This document shows, piece by piece, positions 1 through 6,569 of a stretch of DNA of 8,105 bases. The position numbers were made by a program, and so were the translations under genes. The number at the start of each line of letters is the position of its first letter. Positions within the stretch are counted from its first letter, which is position 1. Under the pieces are notes generated by a model. That model worked only from the letters and a program-made list of their open reading frames with translations, ran no database searches and had not been told where the DNA came from. Origin of the DNA: UBA2272 sp034368805 (lineage in GTDB: Bacteria; Actinomycetota; Coriobacteriia; Anaerosomatales; Anaerosomataceae); contig JAXMLJ010000060.1 in the NCBI GenBank assembly GCA_034368805.1, positions 1 to 8,105 on the forward strand, given 5' to 3'.

Positions 1-715
1 GGTCTGAGAAGAGCGCAGGAAGCCGATCGGCCGTTGCTGCCTCGGTGACAGCGTCGATCGTGTGCGCCGCCGTGATACTCGCAGCGCCGACGGCCGTGCG
101 GCGGAGCGCGCCGAGGTGTGCGACGGTCCCCGCGGCGAGCCCCACGTCACGCGCGAGCGAGCGGATGTAGGTGCCCTTTGAGACCGAGAACGACACGTCC
201 CAGGCGTGCTCGTCGGGGTGCACCGCACTGAGGGTGGCTTCGTGCACGACGATGTCTCTGGGCTGGAGCTCGGGCTCCTTCCCCGCTCTGGCGAGCCGGT
301 GAGCGGCGACTCCACCGCGCTTGATGGCCGAGTACGCAGGCGGCATCTGCAGTGCCGGGCCGACGAACGAGGCAAGGACCCCGGCCGCTCGCGTGAGGTC
401 GAACAACGTGTCGTCGACAGGCCGGGTCTCGGTGACCTCGCCGTCGGCATCCAGCGTGTCGGTCGCGGCGCCGAACACGATGCGCGCGTCGTAGCTCTTG
501 TCGTGGCCCGACAGGTAGCGTTCGAGGCGCGTTGCGCGTCCGACGAGGACGAGCAACAGGCCGGTGGCCATAGGGTCGAGCGTTCCCGCGTGGCCGATGC
601 GACGCTCCCCTGTCGCACGCCTGATCGTGGCGACGACATCGTGGCTCGTCGGCCCGCCCGGTTTGTCTACGAGGAGTACGCCGGCGAGGGCCGTGGCGCC
701 TCTGCGGGCGATCAC
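1..715 (-). CDS. truB: tRNA pseudouridine(55) synthase TruB, 3' end beyond window
   Basis: TruB converts U55 of the T-arm of elongator tRNAs to pseudouridine in the cytoplasm. The visible 238 residues hold the whole catalytic core. The first strand and substrate loop read LLVDKPGGPTSHDVV (residues 14-28). The active-site motif GHAGTLDPMATG lies at 41-52, and by homology with E. coli TruB its Asp47 is the catalytic aspartate. The PPAYSAIK motif is at 125-132 and the SKGTYIRSLARD motif at 179-190. Family members are about 290-315 residues, so the C-terminal part (PUA-like region) lies outside the window. The start is a GTG whose last two bases are shared with the nrnA stop codon (GTGA, 4-bp overlap), which implies translational coupling; only a weak G-rich SD precedes it. 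No frameshift or missing catalytic residue was seen. The identification is very secure. Confidence 0.97.
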   Translation of the reverse strand, partial: MIARRGATALAGVLLVDKPGGPTSHDVVATIRRATGERRIGHAGTLDPMATGLLLVLVGRATRLERYLSGHDKSYDARIVFGAATDTLDADGEVTETRPVDDTLFDLTRAAGVLASFVGPALQMPPAYSAIKRGGVAAHRLARAGKEPELQPRDIVVHEATLSAVHPDEHAWDVSFSVSKGTYIRSLARDVGLAAGTVAHLGALRRTAVGAASITAAHTIDAVTEAATADRLPALFSD

Positions 716-1683
716 CGTTCGCCCCCCGGGAGGTGGGGCAGCAGCTCGGCGAGCAGGGAGTCGAGGTCGCCGGTGAACGTGAAGCCGGCAGCGGCGCGGT
801 GGCCGCCCCCGCCGAACCTGCGCGCGACGGCGCCAACGTCCGTGTCGGTCTTCGCGCGGAGGCTTCCCTTCACCGTCTCACCGTCGGTCTTCGCGAGCAA
901 GACGACGTCGACACCGCGAAGCGCACGTACGTGATCGATGAGGTTCTCGGCCTCTTCGGGCAGCGCCCCGGTGTGTGCGAAGTCCTCGGCGGTGACCCAG
1001 GAGTACGCGACGAGGCCCCCGTTAGCCGGTGTGATGCGCTCGAGCGTGAGGCCGATGAGCCGTTGTGCGGCTGCCGACCGGTTCTCGTACGTCGCTACGT
1101 ACAGGCCGTTCGGGTCGGCCCCCGCCTCGACCATAGCCGCCGCGGTGCGGAGCGCATCCGGCGTGGTGTTGGAGTAGCTGAATCGGCCCGTGTCGGTCAG
1201 CAGCGCGGTATAGAGGCACGACGCGATCTCGGCGTCCGCCGTGACGTCGAGATGGGCCAGGAGCTCCCACACCAGGCAGCCGGTGGCCGCCGCGGTGCTA
1301 TCGAAGACGTTCACGCGCCCTTCGGGCACCGCGTCAGGGTGGTGGTCGATCATGACGATCGTGGATGCCGAGCGCGCGAGGCTCTCGGCTGCGCCGAGAC
1401 GTCGGAGTTCGGGACTGTCAAGAGCCACGAACACAGCGGGCGTAGCCACAGTGGCGGGGTCACGGAAACGGTCGGCCCCGGGCAGGAACGCGTAGGTGGC
1501 CGGCGCGGAAGAGCCCGACGCGAGCACGACCTCGCACGGGATGCCCGCGTGATCGAGGGCGCGCGCCAGGCCAAGGCACGAGCCGATGGCGTCACCGTCC
1601 GGGTCCACGTGCGCGCCGATGACGACCGAGCCTGCCGAGCGCAACACCCCGGCGGCTGCCCGATGATCGGCGGCGTCGGCCAC
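712..1683 (-). CDS. nrnA: DHH/DHHA1 phosphoesterase NrnA (nanoRNase / pAp phosphatase)
   Basis: A 323-residue DHH-family phosphoesterase, the usual length for NrnA. Motifs in order: HVDPDGDAIGS (25-35) and the Asp of VALDSPE (Asp89), both metal ligands; the signature DHH in MIDHHPDA (113-115); DTGRFSYSNT (164-173). The DHHA1 substrate domain then has the Gly-rich RRFGGGGHRAAAG (288-300). The family is Mn-dependent and degrades 2-5 nt RNAs and dephosphorylates pAp to AMP. The mycobacterial orthologue (Rv2837c/CnpB) also cleaves c-di-AMP-derived species, so such a role here is possible but unproven. The chosen start is the GTG at 1683, 4 bp after the rbfA stop and 7 nt after an AGGAG inside the rbfA 3' end. 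A longer open frame continues upstream but runs through rbfA out of frame and lacks homology. The 3' end overlaps truB by 4 bp. Confidence 0.95.
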   Translation of the reverse strand: MADAADHRAAAGVLRSAGSVVIGAHVDPDGDAIGSCLGLARALDHAGIPCEVVLASGSSAPATYAFLPGADRFRDPATVATPAVFVALDSPELRRLGAAESLARSASTIVMIDHHPDAVPEGRVNVFDSTAAATGCLVWELLAHLDVTADAEIASCLYTALLTDTGRFSYSNTTPDALRTAAAMVEAGADPNGLYVATYENRSAAAQRLIGLTLERITPANGGLVAYSWVTAEDFAHTGALPEEAENLIDHVRALRGVDVVLLAKTDGETVKGSLRAKTDTDVGAVARRFGGGGHRAAAGFTFTGDLDSLLAELLPHLPGGER

Positions 1684-1687
1684 CGTA

Positions 1688-2053
1688 CTACTCCTGGTTG
1701 TCTGCGAGACCGGGCGGCACGTCTTTGAGGGCCTCGTAGATCCGCATACCTTCGTCGACGGATGTGTCCAGGTGGTACCGGAGCTCCGGGATGAAGCGCA
1801 TCTGGACTCGCCGGGCGAGGCCCGCGCGCAGCCGCTTGTCGGCCGAGCGAAGACCCTCGAGCAACGCATCGTAGCGCTCCTGGTCACCGTGGGCCGTGAC
1901 GTAGACGTCCGCGACGTGCAGGTCAGCGCTCACCTGGACCGATGTGATCGTCGCGAGTTCGAGCCGGGGGTCCTGGACCTCGGTCAGGAGCACGTCGGCC
2001 AGAGCCTCCCGGACGTTCTCGCCCAACTTGCGCGTGCGCGGTGTGCTCTTCAC
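1688..2053 (-). CDS. rbfA: 30S ribosome-binding factor RbfA
   Basis: A 121-residue protein, the normal size for RbfA, a KH-like factor that binds the immature 30S subunit near the 5' end of 16S rRNA (helix 1) and acts in late maturation and cold adaptation. Family features: an N-terminal helix with KLGENVREALADVLL (9-23), the DPRLELATITSVQVSADLHVA stretch (28-48; typically 'D-P-R-L...T-I-T-x-V-x-V-S-x-D-L') and RRVQMRFIPELRYHLDTSVDEG (81-102; typically 'R-x-x-P-E-L-x-F-x-x-D-x-S'). The start is GTG at 2053, 3 bp after the infB stop. It is preceded by GGGAGGAG about 8 nt upstream, formed by the last codons of infB. It belongs to the same operon as rimP, the other 30S maturation factor here. 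No anomalies were seen. Confidence 0.96.
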   Translation of the reverse strand: MKSTPRTRKLGENVREALADVLLTEVQDPRLELATITSVQVSADLHVADVYVTAHGDQERYDALLEGLRSADKRLRAGLARRVQMRFIPELRYHLDTSVDEGMRIYEALKDVPPGLADNQE

Positions 2054-2056
2054 GGT

Positions 2057-4489
2057 CTACTCCTCCCGTGCGACTTCGACCACACGGTAGGACTCTATGA
2101 TGTCGCCGACCTTGATGTCGCTGAAGCCTTCGATGCCGATGCCGCACTCGTAGCCAGCCTTGACCGACTTCACGTCGTCTTTGAAACGACGCAGCGAGTG
2201 GAGCTTGCCGTCGTGGACGATGGTGCCATGACGGACGATCCGCACGCGGTCGTCCCGGGTGATCTCGCCCTCCTGCACCAGGCAACCGGCGATGGTCCCG
2301 ATCTTGGGCACCTTGAACAGTTCGCGCACCTCGACGCGCGCGGTGTCGCGTTCTTCGATGGTGGGAGCGAGCATGCCGATGCGGGCGGCGTTGATCTCCT
2401 CGATCGCCTGGTAGATAACGCGATACAGGCGCATGTCGACCTTCTCGCGCTCCGCGAGATCGCGCGCCTCGGGAAGCGGACGCACGCCGAAGCCGATGAT
2501 GATCGCCTCAGAGGCGGTCGCGAGCATGACGTCGCTCTCGGTGATACCACCCACACCGGAGTGGATGATGTTGATGTGGACCTCGGTCTGATCCATCTTG
2601 TCCAGCGCGTCGCGCAGTGCCTCGATCGACCCCTGCACGTCGGCCTTGACCACGAGGTTGAGGTCGCGGATCTCGCCTTGCTGGATGCGGGTGAACAGGT
2701 CGTCGAGCGAGACGTGCGATCTGCGCTCGTGCTCGAGCAGCCGCTGACGGAGCGCGCGGTCCTCGGCGAGGTCTCGTGCGTCGCGTTCGTCGGCGAACAC
2801 GCGGAACTCGTCACCGGCCGAAGGCACGCTCGAGAGGCCGAGCACCTCGACCGGGTCGGCGGGAGACGCCAGGTCCACCGGGGTGCCCTTGGGATCGACG
2901 AGCGCGCGGACGCGGCCGTGGCTTCGCCCGGCGACGATGGCGTCCCCGGCCGTGAGCGTGCCGCGCTGGACGAGGACGGTGGCTACCGGGCCCCGACCCT
3001 TGTCGAGCTTGGCCTCGATGACGACACCACTTGCGAGGGCGTCGGGGTTGGCCTTGAGTTCGAGCACCTCGGCCTGAAGCAGGATCATCTCGAGAAGGTC
3101 CTGGATGCCGATGCGCTTCTTGGCCGAGACGTCGACGAAGATGTTGGTGCCGCCCCACGCCTCGGGGACGATCTCGTGCTCGGTCAGCATCTGGCGGACC
3201 TGATCGGGATTGGCGCCGTCCTTGTCGATCTTGTTGACCGCGACGATGATCGGCACGCCGGCCGCCTTGGCGTGATGAATCGCCTCGACCGTCTGCGGCA
3301 TGACGCCGTCATCGGCTGCGACAACGAGGACCGCGATATCGGTGACCTTGGCGCCGCGTGCGCGCATCGCGGTGAACGCTTCGTGACCGGGTGTGTCGAT
3401 GAACGTGATCTGCTTGCCGTCCTTGTGAACGACCGACGCGCCGATGTGCTGGGTGATGCCGCCGGCCTCGGTCTCGGCTACGCCAGTCTCGCGGATGGCG
3501 TCGAGCAGCGACGTCTTGCCGTGGTCGACGTGTCCCATGACGGTGACGACCGGCGGTCGGCCCTTGAGGTCCGCGGGATCATCGTGGAACACGAAGCCCG
3601 GCTCCTCTTCGGGAGAGACGACCTCTATGGTGATGCCGAGGTCTTCGGAGAGGATGTCGATGACGTCGCGGCCCATCGGCTGATTGACGGTGTGTGGTTC
3701 GCCGAGCATAAGGAGCCGCTTGATGACCTCGCCGGGCGTGATGGCCAGGGCGTCCGCGAACTGCGCGACGGTAACGCCGTCGGTAAGCGTGACCGTGTCT
3801 CCAGCGACGACGGGAGCCTCTTCGACCTGGGGATGAGGGTGTGCGGCCGCTTCACGTCGGCCGGACGGCTTCTTTGTCTTCCTCTTGCGCTTGTCGGCGT
3901 GGCTCTGGGCCATCTTGGCTGCTTCGGCGATGAGGTTCGTCGGTGCTGCTGCGGGAGCCTGGGTCGCCTCGGCGTCGCGCGCCATCTGACGGTAGCGGTC
4001 GGCTTCCTCCTGCTCGAGGCGAGCCGACTCCTGAGCGAGGCGGGCACTCTCCTCGGCGGCCTTGGCTTCTGCCTCCCGGCGGGTGGACTCTTCTGCCTCC
4101 CGGCGGGCACGTTCCTCTGCTTCGCGCTGGCGCTCCTCCTCCTCAAGACGGAGACGCTCGGCATCGGCGGCGGCCTGGGCAGCGGCCTCCTCGGCGGCCT
4201 TGGCGGCCTCTTGCGCGACGCGCGCAGCAGCTTCGGACTCGCGGCGGGCGCGTTCCTCTGCTTCTCGCTCGCGCTCCTCCTCCTCGAGGCGGAGACGCTC
4301 GGTCTCGAGCTCGGACTGCCGCTCCTCGATGACCGACGCGAGGTCCTTGCGGATCTTGTCGACGTACGCCTCAACCAGCGTTGACGCGTGGTTGCGGGCG
4401 GGGATCTTCAGCCGGGCAAGATGCTCGAGGAGCTCCTTCGAGGACATCCCGAACTCTTTGGCAAGTTCATGTACGCGCATAGCAGGCAT
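2057..4489 (-). CDS. infB: Translation initiation factor IF-2
   Basis: IF2 is the GTPase that delivers fMet-tRNA to the 30S subunit and promotes subunit joining. This 810-residue protein has an N-terminal IF2N helical domain (about 4-50), a long Glu/Arg/Ala-rich charged coiled coil (about 53-175) and a basic linker (KRKRKTKKPSGRR, 200-212). A second IF2N-like segment spans about 232-282. The G domain carries G1 GHVDHGKT (319-326), G2-region GGITQHIGA (343-351), G3 DTPGHE (365-370), G4 NKID (419-422) and G5 SAK (455-457). Domains II and III follow, and a C-terminal fMet-tRNA-binding domain ends in GYECGIGIEGFSDIKVGD (779-796). All GTPase motifs are intact. The ATG at 4489 follows the ylxR stop after 6 bp with only a weak SD (GGTGA). 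The ATG at 4480 (MRVHELAKE) is an equally plausible start, with GGAATG about 7 nt upstream. The coiled coil contains an internal duplication (listed separately). Confidence 0.97.
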   Translation of the reverse strand: MPAMRVHELAKEFGMSSKELLEHLARLKIPARNHASTLVEAYVDKIRKDLASVIEERQSELETERLRLEEEEREREAEERARRESEAAARVAQEAAKAAEEAAAQAAADAERLRLEEEERQREAEERARREAEESTRREAEAKAAEESARLAQESARLEQEEADRYRQMARDAEATQAPAAAPTNLIAEAAKMAQSHADKRKRKTKKPSGRREAAAHPHPQVEEAPVVAGDTVTLTDGVTVAQFADALAITPGEVIKRLLMLGEPHTVNQPMGRDVIDILSEDLGITIEVVSPEEEPGFVFHDDPADLKGRPPVVTVMGHVDHGKTSLLDAIRETGVAETEAGGITQHIGASVVHKDGKQITFIDTPGHEAFTAMRARGAKVTDIAVLVVAADDGVMPQTVEAIHHAKAAGVPIIVAVNKIDKDGANPDQVRQMLTEHEIVPEAWGGTNIFVDVSAKKRIGIQDLLEMILLQAEVLELKANPDALASGVVIEAKLDKGRGPVATVLVQRGTLTAGDAIVAGRSHGRVRALVDPKGTPVDLASPADPVEVLGLSSVPSAGDEFRVFADERDARDLAEDRALRQRLLEHERRSHVSLDDLFTRIQQGEIRDLNLVVKADVQGSIEALRDALDKMDQTEVHINIIHSGVGGITESDVMLATASEAIIIGFGVRPLPEARDLAEREKVDMRLYRVIYQAIEEINAARIGMLAPTIEERDTARVEVRELFKVPKIGTIAGCLVQEGEITRDDRVRIVRHGTIVHDGKLHSLRRFKDDVKSVKAGYECGIGIEGFSDIKVGDIIESYRVVEVAREE
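4101..4301 (-). repeat. infB: Tandem in-frame duplication within the infB coiled-coil region
   Basis: Two copies of about 60 bp, at 4101-4160 and 4242-4301, lie 141 bp apart and differ at about 5 positions by eye. They encode nearly identical protein segments starting ERLRLEEEE (residues 64 and 111; a 47-residue period). A smaller 17-bp exact direct repeat (4067-4083 and 4091-4107, 24-bp period) encodes the overlapping RREAE blocks. The units are multiples of 3, so the reading frame is kept, and the repeat extends a charged helix that is poorly conserved in length across bacteria. Confidence 0.8.
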
Positions 4490-4495
4490 TCCGTG

Positions 4496-4798
4496 TCACC
4501 GTCCAAGTCGCGAGGACTCGCGATCCGTTTCGATCGCGGCCTCGAATTCGTTCCGCAGTCGCTCCACGTCTTCTTCGGCAAGACTCGCACGGAGCGCCGG
4601 TGCGAGTCGCCGTCGGCCGATCGCCGCCTCGAAGCAGGCGGACTGGGCACAGAGGTACGCTCCCCTTCCGGGGGCCTTGCCGCCGGGATCCACATGCGTG
4701 TAGCCGTCCGCGTCTCTGACGATGCGCACGAGCGCACGCTTGTCGGTCTCGCGGCCGCAGGCGACACAGGTTCTCAGCGGCGTCTTCCGTGCCTTCAT
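4496..4798 (-). CDS. ylxR: YlxR/RnpM family RNA-binding protein
   Basis: A 100-residue basic protein of the YlxR (DUF448) family, almost always encoded between nusA and infB. Signature segments are the N-terminal LRTCVACGRE (8-17), the RALVRIVRDADG block (21-32) and GRGAYLC (44-50) followed by the second Cys pair partner (C55). Cys11, Cys14, Cys50 and Cys55 are all present. In Bacillus subtilis the protein has been reported to bind RNase P RNA and modulate RNase P (RnpM), and older work proposed a nucleic-acid-binding or transcription role; the function in this lineage is unproven. The start chosen is ATG 4798 (MKARKTPLRTCVACG), 4 bp after the nusA stop and matching the usual family N-terminus. 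The best SD (AAGGAGG) lies within the nusA 3' end, about 15 nt away, which is long. An in-frame GTG at 4831 would add 11 residues and overlap nusA. The gene ends 6 bp before infB. Confidence 0.93.
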   Translation of the reverse strand: MKARKTPLRTCVACGRETDKRALVRIVRDADGYTHVDPGGKAPGRGAYLCAQSACFEAAIGRRRLAPALRASLAEEDVERLRNEFEAAIETDRESSRLGR

Positions 4799-4802
4799 AC
4801 GG

Positions 4803-5939
4803 CTACTCAGCGGCCTCCTTCTCGTGAACACCGCAGTAGCGGCTCCCCGGCCGGGCCTGGTTGCGGCACCGGATACCGGAGCTCGTGACGGCTACGCAGC
4901 GCCCGTCACCGTCATCGGCCTCGCCCTCGGCACCCGCGATCGCGGGTGCGAGGCCGGCGGCGTGAGCCTGACCCATGCTCTTGATGTCGATGCGCCAGCC
5001 CGTAAGCTTAGCGGCGAGTCGGGCGTTCTGGCCCTCCTTGCCGATAGCGAGCGACAGCTGATCGTCGGGGACGATGACCGTCGCGGTGTGATCGTCGTCG
5101 GAGACCATGACGCGCGCCACTTTGGCCGGTGAGAGCGCGTTGCCGACGAAGGTCGCCGGGTCCTCCGCCCACGGGATGACGTCGATGCGCTCGCCACGGA
5201 GCTCGGCTACGACCATCCGCACGCGGCTGCCTTTGGGGCCGACGCATGCGCCGACGGGATCGAGTCCCGGCTCGCGCGAGGAGACGGCGATCTTGGAGCG
5301 GAGTCCCGGCTCGCGCGCGACGCTCTTGATCTCGACGATGCCGTCGTAGATCTCGGGCACCTCGAGTTCGAAGAGCCGCTTGAGCAGGTTGGGGTGCGTG
5401 CGCGACACGACGATGGACGGCTCGTTGGATGTCTTGCGCACGTCGATGATGAGCGCCTTGAGACGCTGGTTGTGCTCGTAGCGCTCGTTCCCGGGCTGCT
5501 CGGCCGAGGGCAGGAGCGCCTCGACGCCTTCGCGGATCTTGACGAGCGTGTACCGCGAGTCGGACTGCTGGACGGTACCGGTGATGCTGTCGCCGATGCG
5601 GTCCGCGTACTCCTCGAAGATCTGCTCGCGCTCGGCCTCGCGGATCGACTGCGTGATGACCTGCTTGGCAGCCTGTGCTGCGAAGCGGGAGATATCCGAG
5701 GGCGTGACGTCCTTGGCCTCGAGGACAGGTTCCTCCTCGGTGCCGCCGACCGGCACGAGCTCGTACACGTAGATGCGGCCGCTCTCGCGGTCGATCGTTA
5801 CCGTGCAGTCGTTCTCGGTGTCGAGCATGCGCTTGTACGTGAGCGCGAGCTGCTGCTCGAGTCGCTCGAGCATGTCGTATTCGTCGATGTTCTTCTCACG
5901 CGCAAGTTCGCGCAGTGCATCCATCAGGTCGGAGCTCAT
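4803..5939 (-). CDS. nusA: Transcription termination/antitermination factor NusA with C-terminal Cys/His tail
   Basis: NusA binds RNA polymerase and nascent RNA and modulates pausing, intrinsic termination and antitermination. Layout of the 378 residues: the N-terminal RNAP-binding domain (about 1-105), the S1 domain (about 115-182, beginning GDSITGTV), KH1 (about 185-252, GPKG at 234-237) and KH2 (about 255-322, GKEG at 300-303 in LAIGKEGQNARLAAKLTGW). As in other Gram-positives there are no acidic C-terminal repeats. Instead, after an Ala/Gly/Asp-rich linker (325-346), the protein ends in a motif C348-x9-C358-x10-C369-x2-H372. This is a zinc-finger-like tail not part of standard NusA. The start is ATG 5939, whose ATGA overlaps the rimP stop, with GGGAGA about 6 nt upstream. 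The ylxR SD lies inside the last codons. The core identity is certain; the tail's role is unknown. Confidence 0.96.
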   Translation of the reverse strand: MSSDLMDALRELAREKNIDEYDMLERLEQQLALTYKRMLDTENDCTVTIDRESGRIYVYELVPVGGTEEEPVLEAKDVTPSDISRFAAQAAKQVITQSIREAEREQIFEEYADRIGDSITGTVQQSDSRYTLVKIREGVEALLPSAEQPGNERYEHNQRLKALIIDVRKTSNEPSIVVSRTHPNLLKRLFELEVPEIYDGIVEIKSVAREPGLRSKIAVSSREPGLDPVGACVGPKGSRVRMVVAELRGERIDVIPWAEDPATFVGNALSPAKVARVMVSDDDHTATVIVPDDQLSLAIGKEGQNARLAAKLTGWRIDIKSMGQAHAAGLAPAIAGAEGEADDGDGRCVAVTSSGIRCRNQARPGSRYCGVHEKEAAE

Positions 5940-6430
5940 ATGAGGTCTCCCGTTCCTCTCAATACACTCTCATCGAACTCGGGCTTCAGCCGCGCACGCT
6001 CGATGGCGTCCAGCGGCACGCGGAGTTCCTGTCCGTCGATCACGATGACGACATCGTCGTTCTCCAGGCCGGCAAGCTCACCGGTGAAGCGCGAACGGCC
6101 GCCGAGCGGGCGGCTCGTATGGAGCACGGCGCATTGCCCGTTGAAACGCTCGAAGTCCCGCCTGGTCCGCAGGATGCGATCGAGGCCGGGTGAGGAGACC
6201 TCAAGGGTGTACGGACCGGAGAGCGACCGCATGCCATCAAGGGCTTCTGCAACCCAGCTGTTGGCCCGGGCGACCGTCTCGATGTCGATGCCGCCCTCAC
6301 GGTCGAGGTAGACGCGCACCACCATCGAGCGATGACCGCCGACGATCTCTACGGCCACCAGATCGAGTCCGTGTCCTGCGGCGAGAGGCTCGAGGTGAGC
6401 GGTCAGTTCATCGGTCAGTGCGGTGCTCAT
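5936..6430 (-). CDS. rimP: Ribosome maturation factor RimP
   Basis: A 164-residue protein of the RimP family (YhbC/YlxS), which assists assembly of the 30S subunit, upstream of nusA as in most bacteria. The sequence shows the N-terminal alpha/beta domain (GLDLVAVEIVGG, 21-32; VVRVYLDREGGIDIETVARAN, 37-57) with the family motif YTLEVSSPGLDRIL (74-87). The C-terminal Sm-like beta barrel (about 90-164) contains GELAGLENDDVVIVIDG (117-133). The start is ATG 6430 rather than the longer open frame to 6472. It sits 5 nt after a perfect GGAGG, and the upstream codons would run through the leader hairpin. The stop overlaps the nusA ATG (ATGA), which suggests coupled translation. It is the first gene of the operon after the promoter at 6502-6529. 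Confidence 0.96.
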   Translation of the reverse strand: MSTALTDELTAHLEPLAAGHGLDLVAVEIVGGHRSMVVRVYLDREGGIDIETVARANSWVAEALDGMRSLSGPYTLEVSSPGLDRILRTRRDFERFNGQCAVLHTSRPLGGRSRFTGELAGLENDDVVIVIDGQELRVPLDAIERARLKPEFDESVLRGTGDLI

Positions 6431-6433
6431 TCG

Positions 6434-6442
6434 AACCTCCTT
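6434..6442 (-). promoter_or_regulatory. Strong Shine-Dalgarno of rimP
   Basis: On the minus strand AAGGAGGTT lies just upstream of ATG 6430, with 5 nt between GGAGG and the start codon. It is the best ribosome binding site in the window and fixes the rimP start against the longer in-frame alternative at 6472. Confidence 0.9.
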
Positions 6443-6446
6443 CCAG

Positions 6447-6476
6447 AACAAAAGAAGCGGGGGTAAGCCCACTTCT
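6447..6476 (-). terminator. rimP-operon leader hairpin with short U-rich tail (attenuator-like)
   Basis: On the minus strand a 9-bp stem (6476-6468 pairing with 6461-6453, AGAAGUGGG with CCCGCUUCU, one G·U pair) encloses a 6-nt loop. It is followed by UUUGUU, giving six U of seven from the last stem base outward. It sits between the promoter and the rimP SD, so it would act on the leader transcript. Similar GUGGG/CCCAC hairpins with a U-run precede rimP (ylxS) in other Gram-positives. In Bacillus subtilis NusA autoregulation through a leader terminator has been reported, so attenuation by NusA is a reasonable inference here. The U-run is short, so readthrough must be substantial. Confidence 0.65.
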
Positions 6477-6501
6477 CACGGGACGTTTGTCGTTCGGGCA
6501 G

Positions 6502-6529
6502 ATTGTAGCACAGCGCATGGGGCGGTCAA
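6502..6529 (-). promoter_or_regulatory. Sigma70/SigA-type promoter of the rimP-nusA-infB operon
   Basis: Minus strand: -35 TTGACC (6529-6524), a 16-bp spacer and -10 TACAAT (6507-6502), preceded by TG one base upstream (extended -10, TGCTACAAT). Transcription would begin near 6495, leaving a leader of about 65 nt before rimP. These are the strongest hexamers in the only real intergenic gap, and the A/T-rich -10 stands out from the high-GC surroundings. Confidence 0.75.
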
Positions 6530-6569
6530 AGGCGCCCGGGCGGTCGAAACGCTCGTGCGGCAGGCGCCT
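6530..6569 (-). terminator. Possible weak terminator after proS
   Basis: The inverted repeat AGGCGCC / GGCGCCT (6569-6563 and 6536-6530) begins within the proS stop codon. It encloses a 26-nt loop with some further pairing possible and is followed by only TTT, which is also the start of the -35 region. It could be a weak terminator for proS or just chance in GC-rich DNA. Readthrough from proS into the rimP operon is possible. Confidence 0.3.

Noticed and set aside
733..1728. Plus-strand open frame of 331 codons opposite nrnA
   Set aside because: It is a shadow of nrnA, whose DHH and GGGGH motifs are intact on the minus strand; the antisense translation has no recognisable domain.
1684..1887. 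Upstream extension of nrnA to an ATG at 1887
   Set aside because: The extra 68 residues are an out-of-frame reading of rbfA, low in complexity and Ser/Arg rich. The GTG at 1683 has a good AGGAG and gives the family N-terminus.
1772..4384. Very long plus-strand open frame (870 codons) antisense to infB and rbfA
   Set aside because: It lies entirely opposite genes with clear family motifs, has a Leu/Asp/Val/Arg-rich composition typical of the antisense of high-GC codon usage, shows no recognisable motif and has no convincing SD. Long stop-free antisense frames are expected at this GC content.
6431..6472. Longer rimP start at 6472
   Set aside because: The extra 14 codons run through the leader hairpin and the SD. 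The ATG at 6430 has a perfect SD and matches the family N-terminus.
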